From assembly GCA_965112735.1 (NCBI GenBank), contig OZ218954.1:1054001-1118000 (forward strand): a DNA stretch of 64,000 nucleotides, read 5' to 3'. Position numbers and translations under genes: made by a program. The notes under the pieces were generated by a model. It was not told the DNA's origin, made no database searches, and saw only the letters and a program-made list of their open reading frames with translations. Source of the stretch: Phaeosaccion multiseriatum (Eukaryota > Ochrophyta, other classes). This document shows, one piece after another, positions 36,716 to 49,900 of the stretch; positions within the stretch are counted from its first letter, which is position 1; each line of letters begins with the position of its first letter.

Positions 36716-38691
36716 TCATCCTGAAGCACCAACTCCGGCGGCGGCGGCGGCTGCTCTGCTCGCTCGCCGCGCCCCCCTCCCCCCTGATTGCTCTCCCCCC
36801 CCCCCCTCTTCTTCTTCTTCTCCTCCTCCTCCTCCTCCTCCTCCTCCTCCTCCTCCTCCTCCCCTGGTGCCACTCTCCACGTTGCTGCTGCCGCCGTTAC
36901 CAGCTGTGCTTCCTTCCCTGTCCACGTCACTATCACCCGGTGGCACCTGATGTCCGCGACTCTGCTGCTGCTGGTCCCGTATCACCAACCGCAGCTGGTC
37001 CTGCCTCACTAACTCATCATCATACACTGTCTCACCCACGTCCCTCCTCCTGGAGAATGACAACGATGCCGCGGCCACCTCGTAGCGACAGTACACTCCA
37101 TCCTCATCTTCGTCATCGTACTCCTCGTCGTCTTCCTCCTCCTCCTGCTGCTGCTGCTGCTGCTGCTGCAGCCGTTGTTGCTGCTGTTGGTCTAGATAGG
37201 AGGGGTCATGTTCGTACAGATGCTGTTTCACCAACTGCTCCTCCCCGCCGTAGTTCTGCAGCTGCCCTCCGTACTGAAGCTCGTCCACCAAGTTCCTCGA
37301 AGAGTACTGCTGTATCACCAAGTGCTCCAGATGCTGCTGCCGCTCCTGTGGCTGAGGGTGAGGGTGAGGGTGAGGGTGAGGATGCGGGTCATCCAGATCA
37401 TTCTGCGGTAGATAGGAGCCATTCCCGCCGTAGTAAGGTTGGTGGTGGTACTGCGGGTGCAGGTGCTGGTGCTGTTGTATCACCAAGTGTTCCTGCTCCT
37501 GCTGCCTCTCCGATTGGTAGGGCCGGAACAACGCGCCGCTCTTGATTTCGCCAAAGACGCCGTAATCCGGCAGAGGAGTCAAGACGCCGCCCACACCGGG
37601 GTATTCCTCCCCACAATGCCCGTAGTAGCTCCCCCCTGGCCCCTTCCCTCCTCCTCCTCCTCCTCCTCCTCCTCTTCCTCCTCCTCCTTCTCCTCCTCCT
37701 CCTCCTCCTCCTCGTCCTCCTCCTCCTCCTCCTCTTACTCCCGACCGCAGGAGCGAGGCCCCCCTCTTCCTCTGTAACCTCCCTCTTGCCCACAGTCCCC
37801 TCCAACCGGTGGAGGGAGGAGAAGCTACCGCCAGCAACAGGAGGATGGTGGGTAGGTAGTCCCAAAATAAAAACACAAGAAAGATGGTGGGGCACACATC
37901 GGAGCTTCCCTTCAAGGAGATGCCAGGGAGGTGCCACCAACCAAACACCGACACAATCTGATAGAGGCCCTTGGACGTAAAGACGAGGACGAGCAGTCCG
38001 TTGAGGAGGGTTAGGGCCCTGGGGTGGTGGATCATGAAACGCCGAAGCTCCCAGTCCTCGAGCTGGTAGGTGTGATGTGATGTGAGGGGGAGAGAGAGAG
38101 ACACAGCAGAGGCGTATGGTCACGGCGGGACGGTCGGGAGAAAAACAGAGGCATATGGGATGGGAGAGAGAAACATTCGAGCCATGGAGGAGAGACATTG
38201 GAGGCATGTTAGAGGCATACGCATGTGCAAGAGACATTCGAGGCATGCATATCGGTGAGGAGCACCGCATCATCATCATCATCGTACCTGCATCATCTTC
38301 ACCGCGCAGCCTGCGAGGGCGATGGCCAAGCCGAAGAAGCACCCCGCAGTAAGGCAACGAAAGTTGGTGCTGCTCAGCTCCATCTCATAACAGCCTCCAG
38401 TGCTGTCGACGTAAGCGTCGTCGTCGTCATCAACATCATTGGAGGAAGAGGAGGAGGAGGAGGAGGAGGAGGAGGAGGAGCAGGGGTGGCGCGAGGGTGG
38501 CTTCCTCGTCGCTTCTTTCGCCGTTGTGCCCGAGCCCTTGGTGGGCGGGGGTTGGCTCTTACTGTTGCTGCCGTTGTTGCTGTTGCCGGTTGGCGTCGTC
38601 TTGCTGACTGACCCTTCCTTCCCCGTCCCTACTACTTCCTCCCCCTCCCCCACCGACTTGCTGTGCGTACTGCTTGCCCTCCCTTCCGCCT

Positions 38692-38727
<36 letters not shown>

Positions 38728-39649
38728 CTGTTCCCAGCCGACGGCCAGAGTCAGACTGCAGTACCTCTGACCCCGACCCTGACGCTTGGTGTTGCCCGTG
38801 CCCTTGCCCCGTCGGTAGATGGAGTCGGTGGAAGGCATCCCTAGTGGAGGCCTCTGACTCAAGCCACTCATCGCCCTCTCGATTCCCTCCTCCTCCTCCT
38901 CCTCCTCCTCCTTCTTCGCCAGCCACAGCTATCGTCCCCTCTCTGGGAAGCATCACTCCAGCAACGGAGGTACTCTCTTCAGTCTTCCTCCTCCGCAAGT
39001 GTTGACCTTTCCCCCCTCCCCCTCCTTCCGCTGTAGCAGGCAGAGACTTGGGATGAGGAGGGGGGGCAGAAGAAGGAGAAGGAGGGAACTCCTGCTCGTA
39101 GTAAAAATGCTCTCCGTGTGTGTTCATGCCCCCCCCCCGCCCCCCCCCGTTGAACAAGGGCGACGACGAGGACGACAACAACGACGACGACGAGTAGTGG
39201 TTGTGCCTCCCCGCACTAATGCAGGTTAGCTCTCTGTCCTCCTCAACAGCGGCAATGGCGCACCATAACAGCATGAACGTCACCATGGCACCCACCCCCA
39301 CAACGTAGAGAGGTCGGATGCACATCCACCTATCGACCCATTTGCCAGCCCGCGAGGACAGCACTTGGTAGTAGAAGAGAGGAAGAAGGGCGAACTGTGC
39401 AAACTGTAGGGGGTTGGGTAGCCAGTAGAGCATGTAGAAGGTGGACGACTGCCACTCTGTCTCTGCCGTGAGGCTGAGTGTCCAAAAGAGTCCCCGCAAC
39501 AGCAGCCAGGACAGGCTGAGGCAATGGAACGCGATGGCCCAGCTCCTCATGTCGTAGGAGAGAGAGAAGTGCGCGAGGAAGAGGCCGAGGACGAGCGCCA
39601 TGGTGGCGAAGTCCAGCGACGCAAGGATCCACTTGAGCAGCATCACCAT
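36716..39649 (-). CDS. Seven-helix membrane protein, TOM1/THH1- or GPR137-like, with low-complexity loop and tail
   Basis: Two minus-strand exons, 38288-39649 and 36716-38062, join in phase to 902 residues. Four hydrophobic helices lie in residues 1-165 (the third contains WLPNPLQFAQFALLPLFYYQ). An insertion of about 240 residues rich in Ser, Gly, Ala and His follows. Helix five (FFGLAIALAGCAVKMMQ) ends exon 1. Exon 2 supplies helices six (LLNGLLVLVFTSKGLYQIVSVF region) and seven (IFLVFLFWDYLPTILLLLAVA region). The layout and the LPNPLQF-type third helix resemble the THH1/TOM1/TOM3 family of endomembrane proteins and the related GPR137 group. The C-tail of about 330 residues is Gly-, Gln- and Glu-rich and includes three copies of the LVIQ motif. 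The stop at 36716 ends the frame in Gly/Ala repeats, and a further exon cannot be excluded. Function is not known from sequence alone. Confidence 0.6.
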
Positions 39650-40105
39650 CTTCTTGGCTCCCGTTGGCCTAGACCAACCGTGTGTGTGTGTATGGTGTGG
39701 AGAGGGCTACAGCCATCTCCCCCCCGCCCCCCCGATGCTGCTCTCTGCTGCTTCTGCGGTGCTTCCTCAGCTGCTGTTGCGATCCTCTGATCCTCCAAGC
39801 CGCTGTGCCGTCCGACCCTTCGAAACCTCCCGTTGGCTTCAAGTATCCGGTGTGCAGCCTAAGGGAGGAGTAAACCGACGCCTTCTTCGCAGCAGCAGAT
39901 AGCAGACAGCAGCTTTCCTCCCCCGTCCGCCTTCTGTCTCTCTTGTCACCCTCCCTCACACACTTGGCCCCTTTCTTGATTTTCTCTCAAAGAAGGAGCT
40001 CAAACCGGCCCAGGCCTAAGCACTCCACAATTTCCAATTTCCGTTTCTTAGGTGATTCCAATTAAGTCAATGATAACATCACGCTCACTCTCACTCTGCT
40101 TGTTT
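39650..40105. promoter_or_regulatory. Divergent intergenic region between membrane-protein and GTF3C6-like genes
   Basis: 456 bp separate the outward-facing start codons at 39649 (minus) and 40106 (plus). A shared bidirectional promoter is inferred from orientation only. No specific element was identified. Confidence 0.4.
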
Positions 40106-41241
40106 ATGGCAGAGAAGCACCCTGCGCAGCCCGACATGGGTGATGTGCACTTCGATGCAGCCTCCGACGCGGCAGAGACGGCGGCGGCGGCAGCGGCGGC
40201 GGCTGCGGCGGCCACTCTACCGGATTTTTCGCTCCCTTTCTCCCCTCTCCTGGGCCTGTCTGGCCTACCGGCAACACCAGCGCCCGGGCTGCCCCTCTCG
40301 CTTACAGGAGCGGCGCCAGGAGCTGTACCAGCAGCATCACTAGAAGCAGTAGCACCAGCACCAGTAGCACCAGCAGCACCACCAACAGCAGCACCAGCAG
40401 CGTTGGAAGGCATGAACGTGGAGCGGGGGGGGGGTGATACCGGGACAGAGGAGGATGATGAGTACGAGGACGCTTATCTCCTCGTCAATCTCCCAACCGG
40501 GTAAGTACGACTGCGGCAAGGTCTTCATCCTAGGCTTCGTGTTGACGCACGCACCTCCCCCTTCCCCCCCCCCTAGCTTCTGCTCAACGCCTTGACTTAC
40601 CCACCCACAACTTCGCTCGTCCCTCATGTGTGTCCTCTTTCGTCCTCCTCTACGTCCATACCTTCTGGACACAGGGTGCACCTTTCACCCGGCTCCGGGG
40701 TGCAACTTCGGGTGAGTGAGAGGGAGAGTGTGAGAAAGGGAGAGAGAGGGGAGGGAGGAGTCATGGCGACAACAGAGAAGAGAAACGAGATGAGAATATT
40801 CCCTTGAAAATAAATTGGACTCTGTGCCTCGGTACAGGCAGAGCGATACGCCTGTCTTCAATTCAAATGCCTCTCCCTCACCCCCCTCCCCTCCACACAA
40901 CTCTCCTCGCCCACCCCGTTCCATACCCCGTCCCTCTCCTTCACCACCCCGTCCTCTCCCCTCTCCTCTCCCACCCCTTCCCCTCCCCACCCCCACCCCC
41001 CCCTCTCTCTCTCCGTCCTCTCCCTAGGAGCTCACTTCGAGCCGCCCAACGATGGCAGTGGATGGCGTGTCCTACGCGTGCACATGGGAGCCGTCTGTCG
41101 GCACCACCCTGGTCCTCCGAGAGACCACCCCCACTGATGCTGCCCATCCACTGCCATCCACCCCTGCCCAAGGCGGTGCGGGTAAGAATCACGTGCACGC
41201 CTCTCTCTCTGCGTATGTGTGTGGGTGTGGGTGTGGGTGTT

Positions 41242-41272
<31 letters not shown>

Positions 41273-41747
41273 TGTTCTCTACCTCCCCCCCTCCACCCCA
41301 CCGCTTCGGGCACGAACTCATTGACTTAGATAGGGATGCGTCTCACCATCCGGTGCAACCCTCTCCCCGTCCCAACCCCCACCATACCGCTGCCTTCACT
41401 GAACTACTGCACTCCTTTCCCCCTCTGTATCTCGATACCCAATGACGTGTGGCTATGGTACCCAATTACCTGTGGCAATGGGACTCCATTCTGCCTGTCG
41501 ACTCCCTTCTTTCTCCCCTCTCATCTCTCTGTACGCTCAAGACCCAACGTCCAGCACAGACAGCGCCAGTGCTGCCCGGCCTCCCCCTCCTCCTTCTCAG
41601 CAGGAGCAGCAGGGGAAGCAACAGCAGCAGCAGGAGGAGGAGCAGCAGCAGCAGCAGGGGAGGCAAACGTTCGCCTTCGAGTGTTTTGCCAACAACGCGC
41701 TCACGGTGGGCCAGGAACAAGGCCATTTGGCGGAGAACGGCGAGTAA
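40106..41747 (+). CDS. GTF3C6: TFIIIC subunit 6-like (triple-barrel domain) protein
   Basis: Four exons, 40106-40500, 40675-40711, 41028-41181 and 41542-41747, join in phase to 263 residues. Residues about 1-115 are Ala/Pro-rich. The conserved core starts with DEYEDAYLLVNLPTG and runs through SRPTMAVDGVSYACTWEPS to GTTLVLRE. This matches the pattern of the TFIIIC tau55/subunit-6 triple-barrel domain, where a Val/Leu-rich first strand is followed by a PxxxVDxxxYxGxxExxxGTxxxFxE block. TFIIIC recruits RNA polymerase III to tRNA and 5S genes in the nucleus. The C-terminal exon is Gln-rich before ending in ECFANNALTVGQEQGHLAENGE. Two acceptors (41541 and 41559) keep the frame of the last exon, and the first was chosen for its pyrimidine tract. 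The length is close to the human protein (about 213 residues). Confidence 0.72.
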
Positions 41748-43920
41748 TGGGGGGCAATGTCGATCTCGATATTGAATGTCGATCTCGATATTGAATGGGG
41801 CAAGATCGATATCGTATGACTTGGCCCTGAATCTGGATTAGGCAGGACGTTGGGTGTACGTCGTATCTTCGCCAACTCAGCAAGCTATCAACTCAGCCCA
41901 GACAGACAGACAGACAGACAGACAGACAGCCAGCCAGCCAGTCAGTCAGTCAGTCAGTCAGCCAGCGAGTAAGCCAATGCTCCGGCCAGCCAGCCAGCCA
42001 GCCAGTCAATCCTGGAGCTGGGGTTGAAGCATTTGACAGGACCAGATGGAGAGGAAGAGTTTAGCGAGCGAAGACTAGACCGCTCGCGTTATGTTGCCCT
42101 CGCACTGTGGTTGGGGCAGGGGCGAGTGGCTGTGTCACCAACGAACCACACCCGCCAGCACGGGGGTGGGAGGGAGGCGTGCATCTGCTGCCATCCCTTC
42201 GGTCGGCAGGTGAGGGGGCCGCAAAAACTGCCACAGTGTGCAGAAACTGCAACAACTGTCCCGGAAACCGCAACGCGGGCACCACAAACTCAACCTCTTC
42301 ACCTTTTTTGGCTGGCGGCCCGCGGGGTCGGTACGTACCAAGGGAGGAACCCTGCAAACAATCAACGCCAACCAAACGCCATCACCACACCACCACTACG
42401 CCACAACGCCACGCGTCAGCACCACGTCGCACGCACTTTGCGCGCCCAAGACGGGACCCCTCCGGCACCGATGGCAGTAAAAGGGCAAGACACCCCACAT
42501 ACCTCCATATGCCTCTATATGCCTCCTCCCCATTAGAAGGTGAGGGCAAGGAGTGTCATCAGTAAGGCTGATAGTCAAGAGATGATCACAGAGGCGTATG
42601 GGCAGATAATCAGGGGTACATGGGCAGGGCTGCCTCGTACGTGGTGTGGTGCCCCTCGCTGTACTGTGGAAGAGGTACGAGAGGGCCCACTATATATATA
42701 CATAAAAAATATGTATATATATATATATTACATGTAATTATTGGGTGAGGTACGAGAGGGCCCACCAAAGCCAAGCCCCCCAAAAAGCCACAAGCGGTGG
42801 TCTGAAGGATGGCTCTTGACGGCCTGACGTATTGATTGGCTTAGGAATCAACCGAAGACTTACGTAAGGGAGGGCAGGGTATAGGGTGGGCAGTTACATG
42901 TAGCGGTGGTGATACAGAGCAGGGCAGGCCAGGCCAGGGCAGAGCAAGGCAGTTGGTGGTACGTGGCAGGGTAGAGGGGCGGTACGATTCACATCTGCAG
43001 AGCCCGTACATACTCTTCCATGTGAAAGTAAAAAATGAATAACAGATTTTTTTCCGAGAGTAAACACACCTCAGGAGGTGCACACATGTATGTCCACTCC
43101 CTCCTCCTAGGATGGATGATGCATTGGACATTGGCCGTTGGCCATGCCCCCCCTTCTCTCCCTTCTCTTGTGCGGTTGCTCTCAGGCACACACTCCAACA
43201 GCCGAGTCCCTCTTGGAACGGGGGACCGGAGACCTTGTCCTTGGCTTCGTAATGTACTGTAAGTAGTATACTAGTCCTTTTTTGTTTTCTCATCTACCCT
43301 ATTTTTGTTTTACGGAAGAACTTAGTACTTCGAGAGCACAAAGAGCCACTGAAGAAGAACAACAAAATCATAAAAAACAATAAGAATAGCAAAATAATAC
43401 TAAGAAGTAGTAATAGTAGTAGTAGCTGTCACCAAAGGAAGGGAAGAGAAGCCTCACAGGACGGCGACGGCGACACGTATGCCCACAATATGTGGGATGG
43501 ACGGACGGTAGTGTGAAAAACTAAAACTAAAACTAACTTTCAAGTCGGGCCTTACCCACTAACTCACGTCATCAATCAGCAGTCAATCAGCAGTCAATCA
43601 GCAGTCAGGCGAAAGGAAGGAACAAGTCCAAGTCCCAACAGAAAAGGAAAAAGAAACGATAAAAGTGCGCCTCGGAAGGACAGATTGGATGGGTGGATGG
43701 GTGGATGGAACACCTCAAACTCCGACAGGGAAGCTGGGAGATGCAAGCCGCCCTCCCCCACCCCGCACACACACACACACTGTCCCACTGTTTGTGTCGT
43801 AAGAGACATCTCTACGCATATATACCTCTATACCTCTACTTGTCTATAGCTAAAATTCTCTCTCCCTTTTATAATACGTAGTACTACGGAAGTACCATTG
43901 TGTCGTAGCAAACTCTTGCT
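41748..43920. other. Convergent spacer, no supported gene
   Basis: Holds a 19-bp tandem built on GATCTCGATATTGAATG (about 41757-41800), a (CAGA/CAGC/CAGT)n tract (41899-42005), an AT dinucleotide tract (42690-42735) and a (TCAATCAGCAG)n run (about 43570-43606). Short open frames at 42024-42536 and 42841-43293 lack conserved content and acceptable codon structure. Confidence 0.5.
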
Positions 43921-46900
43921 CTACGGAGATGAAGATTCCTCCGTCGTCGTCGCCAATTTCCTCACTGTACCACTAACTGCTGCCCCTGACGCGGCGAGTG
44001 TCTTGGCGTGCTTGTGCAGTGCGTTGAAGCCCTCCACCATGTCGTGCATCTCCTCAGGGCTCGTCATCGTCAGGTCCAGGCTGTGGGTGTCAGGACAGAC
44101 GGTGGGTGGGTGTCAGGACAGACGGTGGGTGGGTGTCAGGACAGAGGGTGGGTGGGTGGGTGTCAGGACAGAGGGTGGGTGGATGGGTGTCAGGACAGAG
44201 GGTGGGTGGGTGGTGTCAGGACTGAGGGTGGGTGGATGGTGTCAGGACGGAGGGTGGGTGGGTGGGTGGGTGTCAGCACTGAGGGTGGGTGGGGTGGACT
44301 CTGAGTACGAATGTTAAGCAAGGCCTACCCTTCCCCAACAGACTTTACCCTATCCCCAAAAAGGACATTTCCACACCCCTCCCTACACCTCCTGATTGGA
44401 CAGTCAGTTTCAGTTTGGGTTTTGGATACTTGAAATCAACCTAAAGCATCCACCTCAAACTCAAAGTCAACAAACCCAAACCCACCTGCGATCGGCGAAG
44501 ACAAGGCAGAGACTCCGATTGAGGGCATCATGACACACCTCCCTCAGGCTTTCAGTGCCCAACAGGCCCGGAGAGGTGGGATCCGGGGAGTCGCCAGCCT
44601 GTAAGTGGTGTGTGTATGTGTGTGTGTGCCGGAGCGGAGGGATACAATCAAATCAATCAAAACAGAATCCATCAGCATGTAAGAGTAGTACGACATTCCA
44701 AAAGTCTTGTGCCACTTGAGCTAGAAAGAGATCGGCGCGACAGAGGACAGTCCAAGGGCATACCTCTCTGTCTGTGCCTCCCTCCCTCCCTCCCTCCCTC
44801 CCTCACCTCCCTCCCTCCCTCCCTCCCTCCCTCCCTCCCTCCCTCCCTCCCTCCCTCCCTCCCTCCCTCCCTCCCTCCCTCCCTCCCTCCCTCCCTCCCT
44901 CCCTCCCTCCCTCCCTCCCTCCCTCCCTCCCTCCCTCCCTCCCTCCCTCCCTCCCTCCCTCCCTCCCTCCCTCCCTCCCTCCCTCCCTCCCTCCCTCCCC
45001 CACCGTACCTGTACTCTCAGGAGGCTGGTGACGGGCAGCACCTCTCGCTGCTTCTTGACGAACTTGCTGAAGCTTCCGCTCCTCTTATGACTCGGGGTGC
45101 GACTCTTGGGGTCTCTCCACGCGATGGATTGCAGCTCCTGGCAGCAGCAACAGCAGTTGGTGATACAGCAACAGCAGGAGGAGGAGGAGGAGGAGGAGGG
45201 GGGGGAGGAGGAGGAGGAGGAAGAGGAGGAGGAGGAGGAGGAGGAGGAGTAGGAGTAGGAGGAGGAGGAGGAGGAGGAGGAGTAGGAGGAGGAGGAGGAG
45301 GAGGAGGAGGAGGAGGAGGAGCAGGAAGAGGAGGGTGCAATAATAGATAAGGTTGGAGAGAGTGAGAGGGTGAGTGACTGACTGACTGCCCACCCCCTTC
45401 CCCGTCCCTCCGTTCCCCTCCCTCCTTCCCTCCCTCCTTCCCTCCCTCCTTCCCTCCCTCACTCCCTATCTCTGTCCCTCCGTCCCTCCCTCCCTCCCTC
45501 CCTCCCTCACCTCATCGAAGTACAACACCCTGGACGCAGCCACCCCCTTGGTAGAATACTTGAGCACCATCACTCCCTTGTCCATCTTCTCCACAAAGGA
45601 AGCCGAGTGAGATGCGACGTCCGTCCCCGCAGGAATGTCGATGGAGAGCCCCCCGCTCCCAAAGAAGGAGGAGGAACCACTCATGGACCTTGGTGTCGGG
45701 ACCGCGCTGCTGCTGGCGCTGCTCGGTGTCAATCCTCCACCTCTACTACTGCCGCTCCTGCTGTGGCGTGGAGTCCCTCCTCTGCTGCTGCTGCCGAGCG
45801 AGATGAGGCTGGAACCGAAGCTTTTGATGCCGCCTGTGCCACTGCTGAAACTCGCCTTGCTGCTTTTGCTGCCCGAGCGTAAGTGATGTCGTTGTGACGG
45901 GCTGATGAAGCCGGGAGAGGCTGGATGACCGCTGTTGTCGCCATGGCTGCGCTCCGAGTGAATAGAAGAAGACGCGGAAGAAAGAGGAAGAGGAGGAGGA
46001 GGACGAGGACGAGGCATGGCTGCACTGTCAACGGCCTGTCCGCTGCCATCATTCTTGTGTTTCTTGTTTGCCGCTGCTGCTGCTGCTGCTGCTGTATCAC
46101 CAACTGCTAAAGCCCTTCTACTGCCGGTGCCAGACGGGGTGGAGGCGGACGAGGAGGGGAGGGCGCGAGGTCCGGGACTCAGACTGCCATCGCTGCTGCC
46201 GTTGCTGCCGGTGCTGCTACTGTTGGTGGTACGGCCACCTGTGACGGTGCTGCCAGTTGTGCCTCTGCCATCTGTAACCTTTCTGCTGCCGTTGTTGGTG
46301 GCCCTGTGGCCACCGCTACCGCCGCTGCTTCTCGTGCGCAGGGGAGTCACCGCTGCAGCAGCAGCAGCGGCAGCCGTAGTAGTTGGTGATACAGCGGCCG
46401 AGGAGAGGGCGACAGAAGCTGCGGTGGAGGCTGGAGATGGGGAGGGCTGGCAGGCGGCGAAGTCAACAGCCGTCAACGAGAGGTCAGTTGTGTCATCGTC
46501 GTCGTCGCCATTTGTGGCTGAAGGCGAAGCACCACCATGGCCGCTACTAGTACCCGTGTAGACGGACAGCCTTCCGCCACTCTCCAGGGGGGGGGTATAG
46601 TCAGTCACCACACTGGAGACAAGAGCGGTATACGGGTATGGGGGAGAGGGGCATGGGATGCATTAGCGCGGAAAGGGGGGTTGCTAGGGAGACAGAAGGC
46701 TCAAGTCAAGGAAGGCCTTCCGTAACCGCCTTCCGTAACCGCCTCAACCTCCCCTCTCCCCACCCAAACTCAAGCTTCTCACCCACTGCTTCCCTCTCTC
46801 CCTGAGCCACTCACCTGCCCCTTGCCTTGGCGGCAATGTCAGAGTACCGCTTCAGCAGTGCTCGGAACCCTTCCACGAATTGATGCATCTCCGCAGGGGA

Positions 46901-49900
46901 GGTACACGTCAGCTCCAAGCTGTGAATGTGTGTGTGTGCGTGCGTGCGCGCGCGTGTGTGTGTGTGTGTGTGTGTGTGAGTGTGTGTATGTGTACAAACG
47001 AGTCAGTGCATTCGCAATGAGCAGACTTTACTAGAGGATCCGTGTCTCCCTCTAACTTTTCCCCTCCCTCCCTCCCTCCCTCACCTCCTGTCGGTGAAGA
47101 GCAAGGACAGGCTGCGGTCCAGGGTGTCAGGACACTTGTCTCGAAGTGTTTGGGTCCCTCTCTGCCCCGGATGCCCAAAGTCCTCCTCATCACCCCCCTT
47201 GACGCTGGGGGGTTGCACAAAAGAAAGGAAGGAAGGAAGGAAGGGTGCATTGCGTGTGACAAGGGGGATGGAAAAGGAGAGAAGAGAGGGGCGCATAGAG
47301 GGAGGGAGGGGGGGATGGAGGGAGGTGGAAAGGTAAGGGGGAGAGGGAGTAAGGAAGGAAGGAAGGAAGGAAGGATGGAAGAAAGGAAGGAAGAAAGGGA
47401 GGAAGGAAGGGAGGAAGGAAGGAAGGAAGGAAGGAAGGAATGAGGGAGGGAGGGGGTAAGGGAGACCGCGGGAGGGAGGGACACCACAGAACAATACGTG
47501 GGTGAGGTTCTGTCCCAATCTTTCTCCCCCCTTCATTGCCTCTCCCTGTTTCGCCCCTCCCTCCCTTTCTCTCTCCCTCTCCCTTTGTCTCCCTCTCTCT
47601 CTGCGCCCCTCCCTCTCCCTCGTTCTCTCTCCCTCCCCCCTCCCCCCCCCCATCTCTCCACAGCCACAAACGTACCTCACAAGCGTATCAATGTGCAGCA
47701 ATTCCCTCTGACCCTTGACAAAAGTGGAGAAGCTTCCCGACCTCCGGTGTGTATTGCCCTTCTTCGACTTGGGGTCCCGCCATCCAATCGACCTAGCAGA
47801 CTCGCTAAAGAAAAGCACCCGCAGCTTTCCTCCTTTGTCACTCCCACTGCTGTTGGTGGTACTGCTGCCATCTGTACCCTTGCTGCTGCTGCTGTTGGTA
47901 CTGTGTGGGTGTTTGTGAACAAGCACACCCTTGTCCATCTTCTCAGCGAAAGATGCCTTGTGCTCGGCGATGCCTAGCTCTGCGGGAGTGGGTGCCTGTA
48001 TGTGGAGTAGGGTTTTTTTTTAGGCGGAGAGCGAGGAGGAGGAGGAGGTGGTGGAGGAGGAGAAGGAGGAGGAGGAGGAGGAGGAGGAGGAGGAGGAGGA
48101 GGAGGAGGAGGTTTGTCAGCAGGTACATACGTTAGGGGTGGTGCTACAGGGGGAGGGGGAAGATGAGGAGGATGACGCGCACACACACACTCACAAGAAA
48201 AATACATACGCACATAAGCACACACACAGGTACTCACACTCACATACTCACACATATATATATATATATATATAAACACATAGACACGCGCACACATACG
48301 CATACGCATACACACAAACTCACTCACACATATACAACACTCCTCTCCCCCCTCCCCCCCCCCACACACACACAACACATAACTACACACACGTACCTTC
48401 CTCTGCCTCACGGGTGACGTGAGTGTCTGCAGCAAGGCGCTGCCAGTGCGCGACCCCATCCTCTTCAGACCGCCTCCTACCCCCCGGGGTGAGGCTGGAG
48501 TGGAGGTACTAATGGAAAGAGAATGAGAAGAAGAAGAATGAGAAGAAGAGGAGCCGAAGGATGTCCCCCGACTTGCGGAGACAGCCGCAGTCAATTCAGC
48601 ATCCAGATCCTCTCCTTCTGCTCCTCCTCCTCCTCCTTCTTCTTCTTCTCCTCCTCCTCCTCCTCCTCCAGCAGCCGCAGTCGCAGCTGACATGTCCGAG
48701 TCTCCTCCACGTGTGCTCCTTCTCCTACTGCTTCGAGGGGTGACATAGCCCGAAGACTGCTGCCGCTGCTGCTGCTGGTCAGGAGGAAGAAGGGCAGCAG
48801 TTGGTGATACAGCAGCAGCGCTGATATCGCCACTTGTGCTGGCGGCAGATGTGCTGACTTGGATAGTGAGGTGAGTGGTGCCTCTTGGACTGCCGCCAGG
48901 GCCTGACGGGCTCTTGCTCCGGATGCGTCGCTTGAGGCGTGGGCTCCGGGCAGCAGCACCCTCAGCAGTTGATGATACAGATGAGCTCTTGCTCCGCGCG
49001 GTGATGGCCTGTTGTCCGCTGTTGTTGTCGCTGCTGCTGCTGATGCTCGCCTGTGCCTCCTTGGCCGTTGGTGGTGCGGCAGTTGGTGATGATGATGCGG
49101 CAGTTGGTGATACAGCAGCAGCTCCTGCGCCACCTGTCGACGGCCGCCTCTTACTGGCAGGAGACTCTGCATTCTTCTTACGGGTCGGGAGGGGAGAAGA
49201 AGCAGCAGAAGCAGCAGGAGAAGAGCAGGGAGATATTGCTCTTCCTCGTCCTCCTGCTGCTGCTGGTGAGCTACCTTCCGCGGGCAGCAAGGAGGAGGAA
49301 GGGGAGGGGGAGGGGGAGGGCAAGGGGGAGGGCAAGGCCGGCGGCTCCTCCCCCTCTAACTCCTTCTCTTCCTTCAGCGACCCATCCTCGTTGTACATTG
49401 CCTTCCGCCTCATCTTCATTCGGAAAGGACGGGTGGTGGTGTTGACCCTTGCCAGTACCCCCGCGAAGGATGGGTCGAGGTGTGGGCCCACTGCGAGCAC
49501 TCGGTCCCCGACTTGTACTCCGGCCTTTTCGCCTGGTCCGCCAGCTGTGACTCGGTTCACCTGTTGGTTTTGTACGCAGTGATGTGGTGTTTGTGCAAGG
49601 GGGGGCAGCGGTGTGGGTAGAGAGGGGTGGGAGGGAGGCATTGGAGCTCTGAGGGAGGAAGAGGGAGAGAGACAGAGAAACAGAGAGGTAGAAAGAGAGA
49701 GGTGGAGAAGGGGAGAGCGAGAGAAAGAGACGGAGAGGACTGCAGAGATGGAGAGAAGCCTACCCACCCACTCACCCTCTTGTCCTGACACCCACCCACC
49801 CTCTGTCCTGACACCCACCCACCCTCTGTCCTGACACCCACCCACCCACCCTTTGTCCTGACACCCAGCCACCCTCTGTCCTGACACCCACCCACCCCAC

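Noticed and set aside
42024-42536. A 170-residue open frame on the plus strand
   Set aside because: Composition is like random GC-rich sequence, no domain is recognised, and it lies in a convergent spacer.
42841-43293. A 150-residue open frame on the minus strand
   Set aside because: No recognisable motif, no splice context, and no neighbouring exon in phase.
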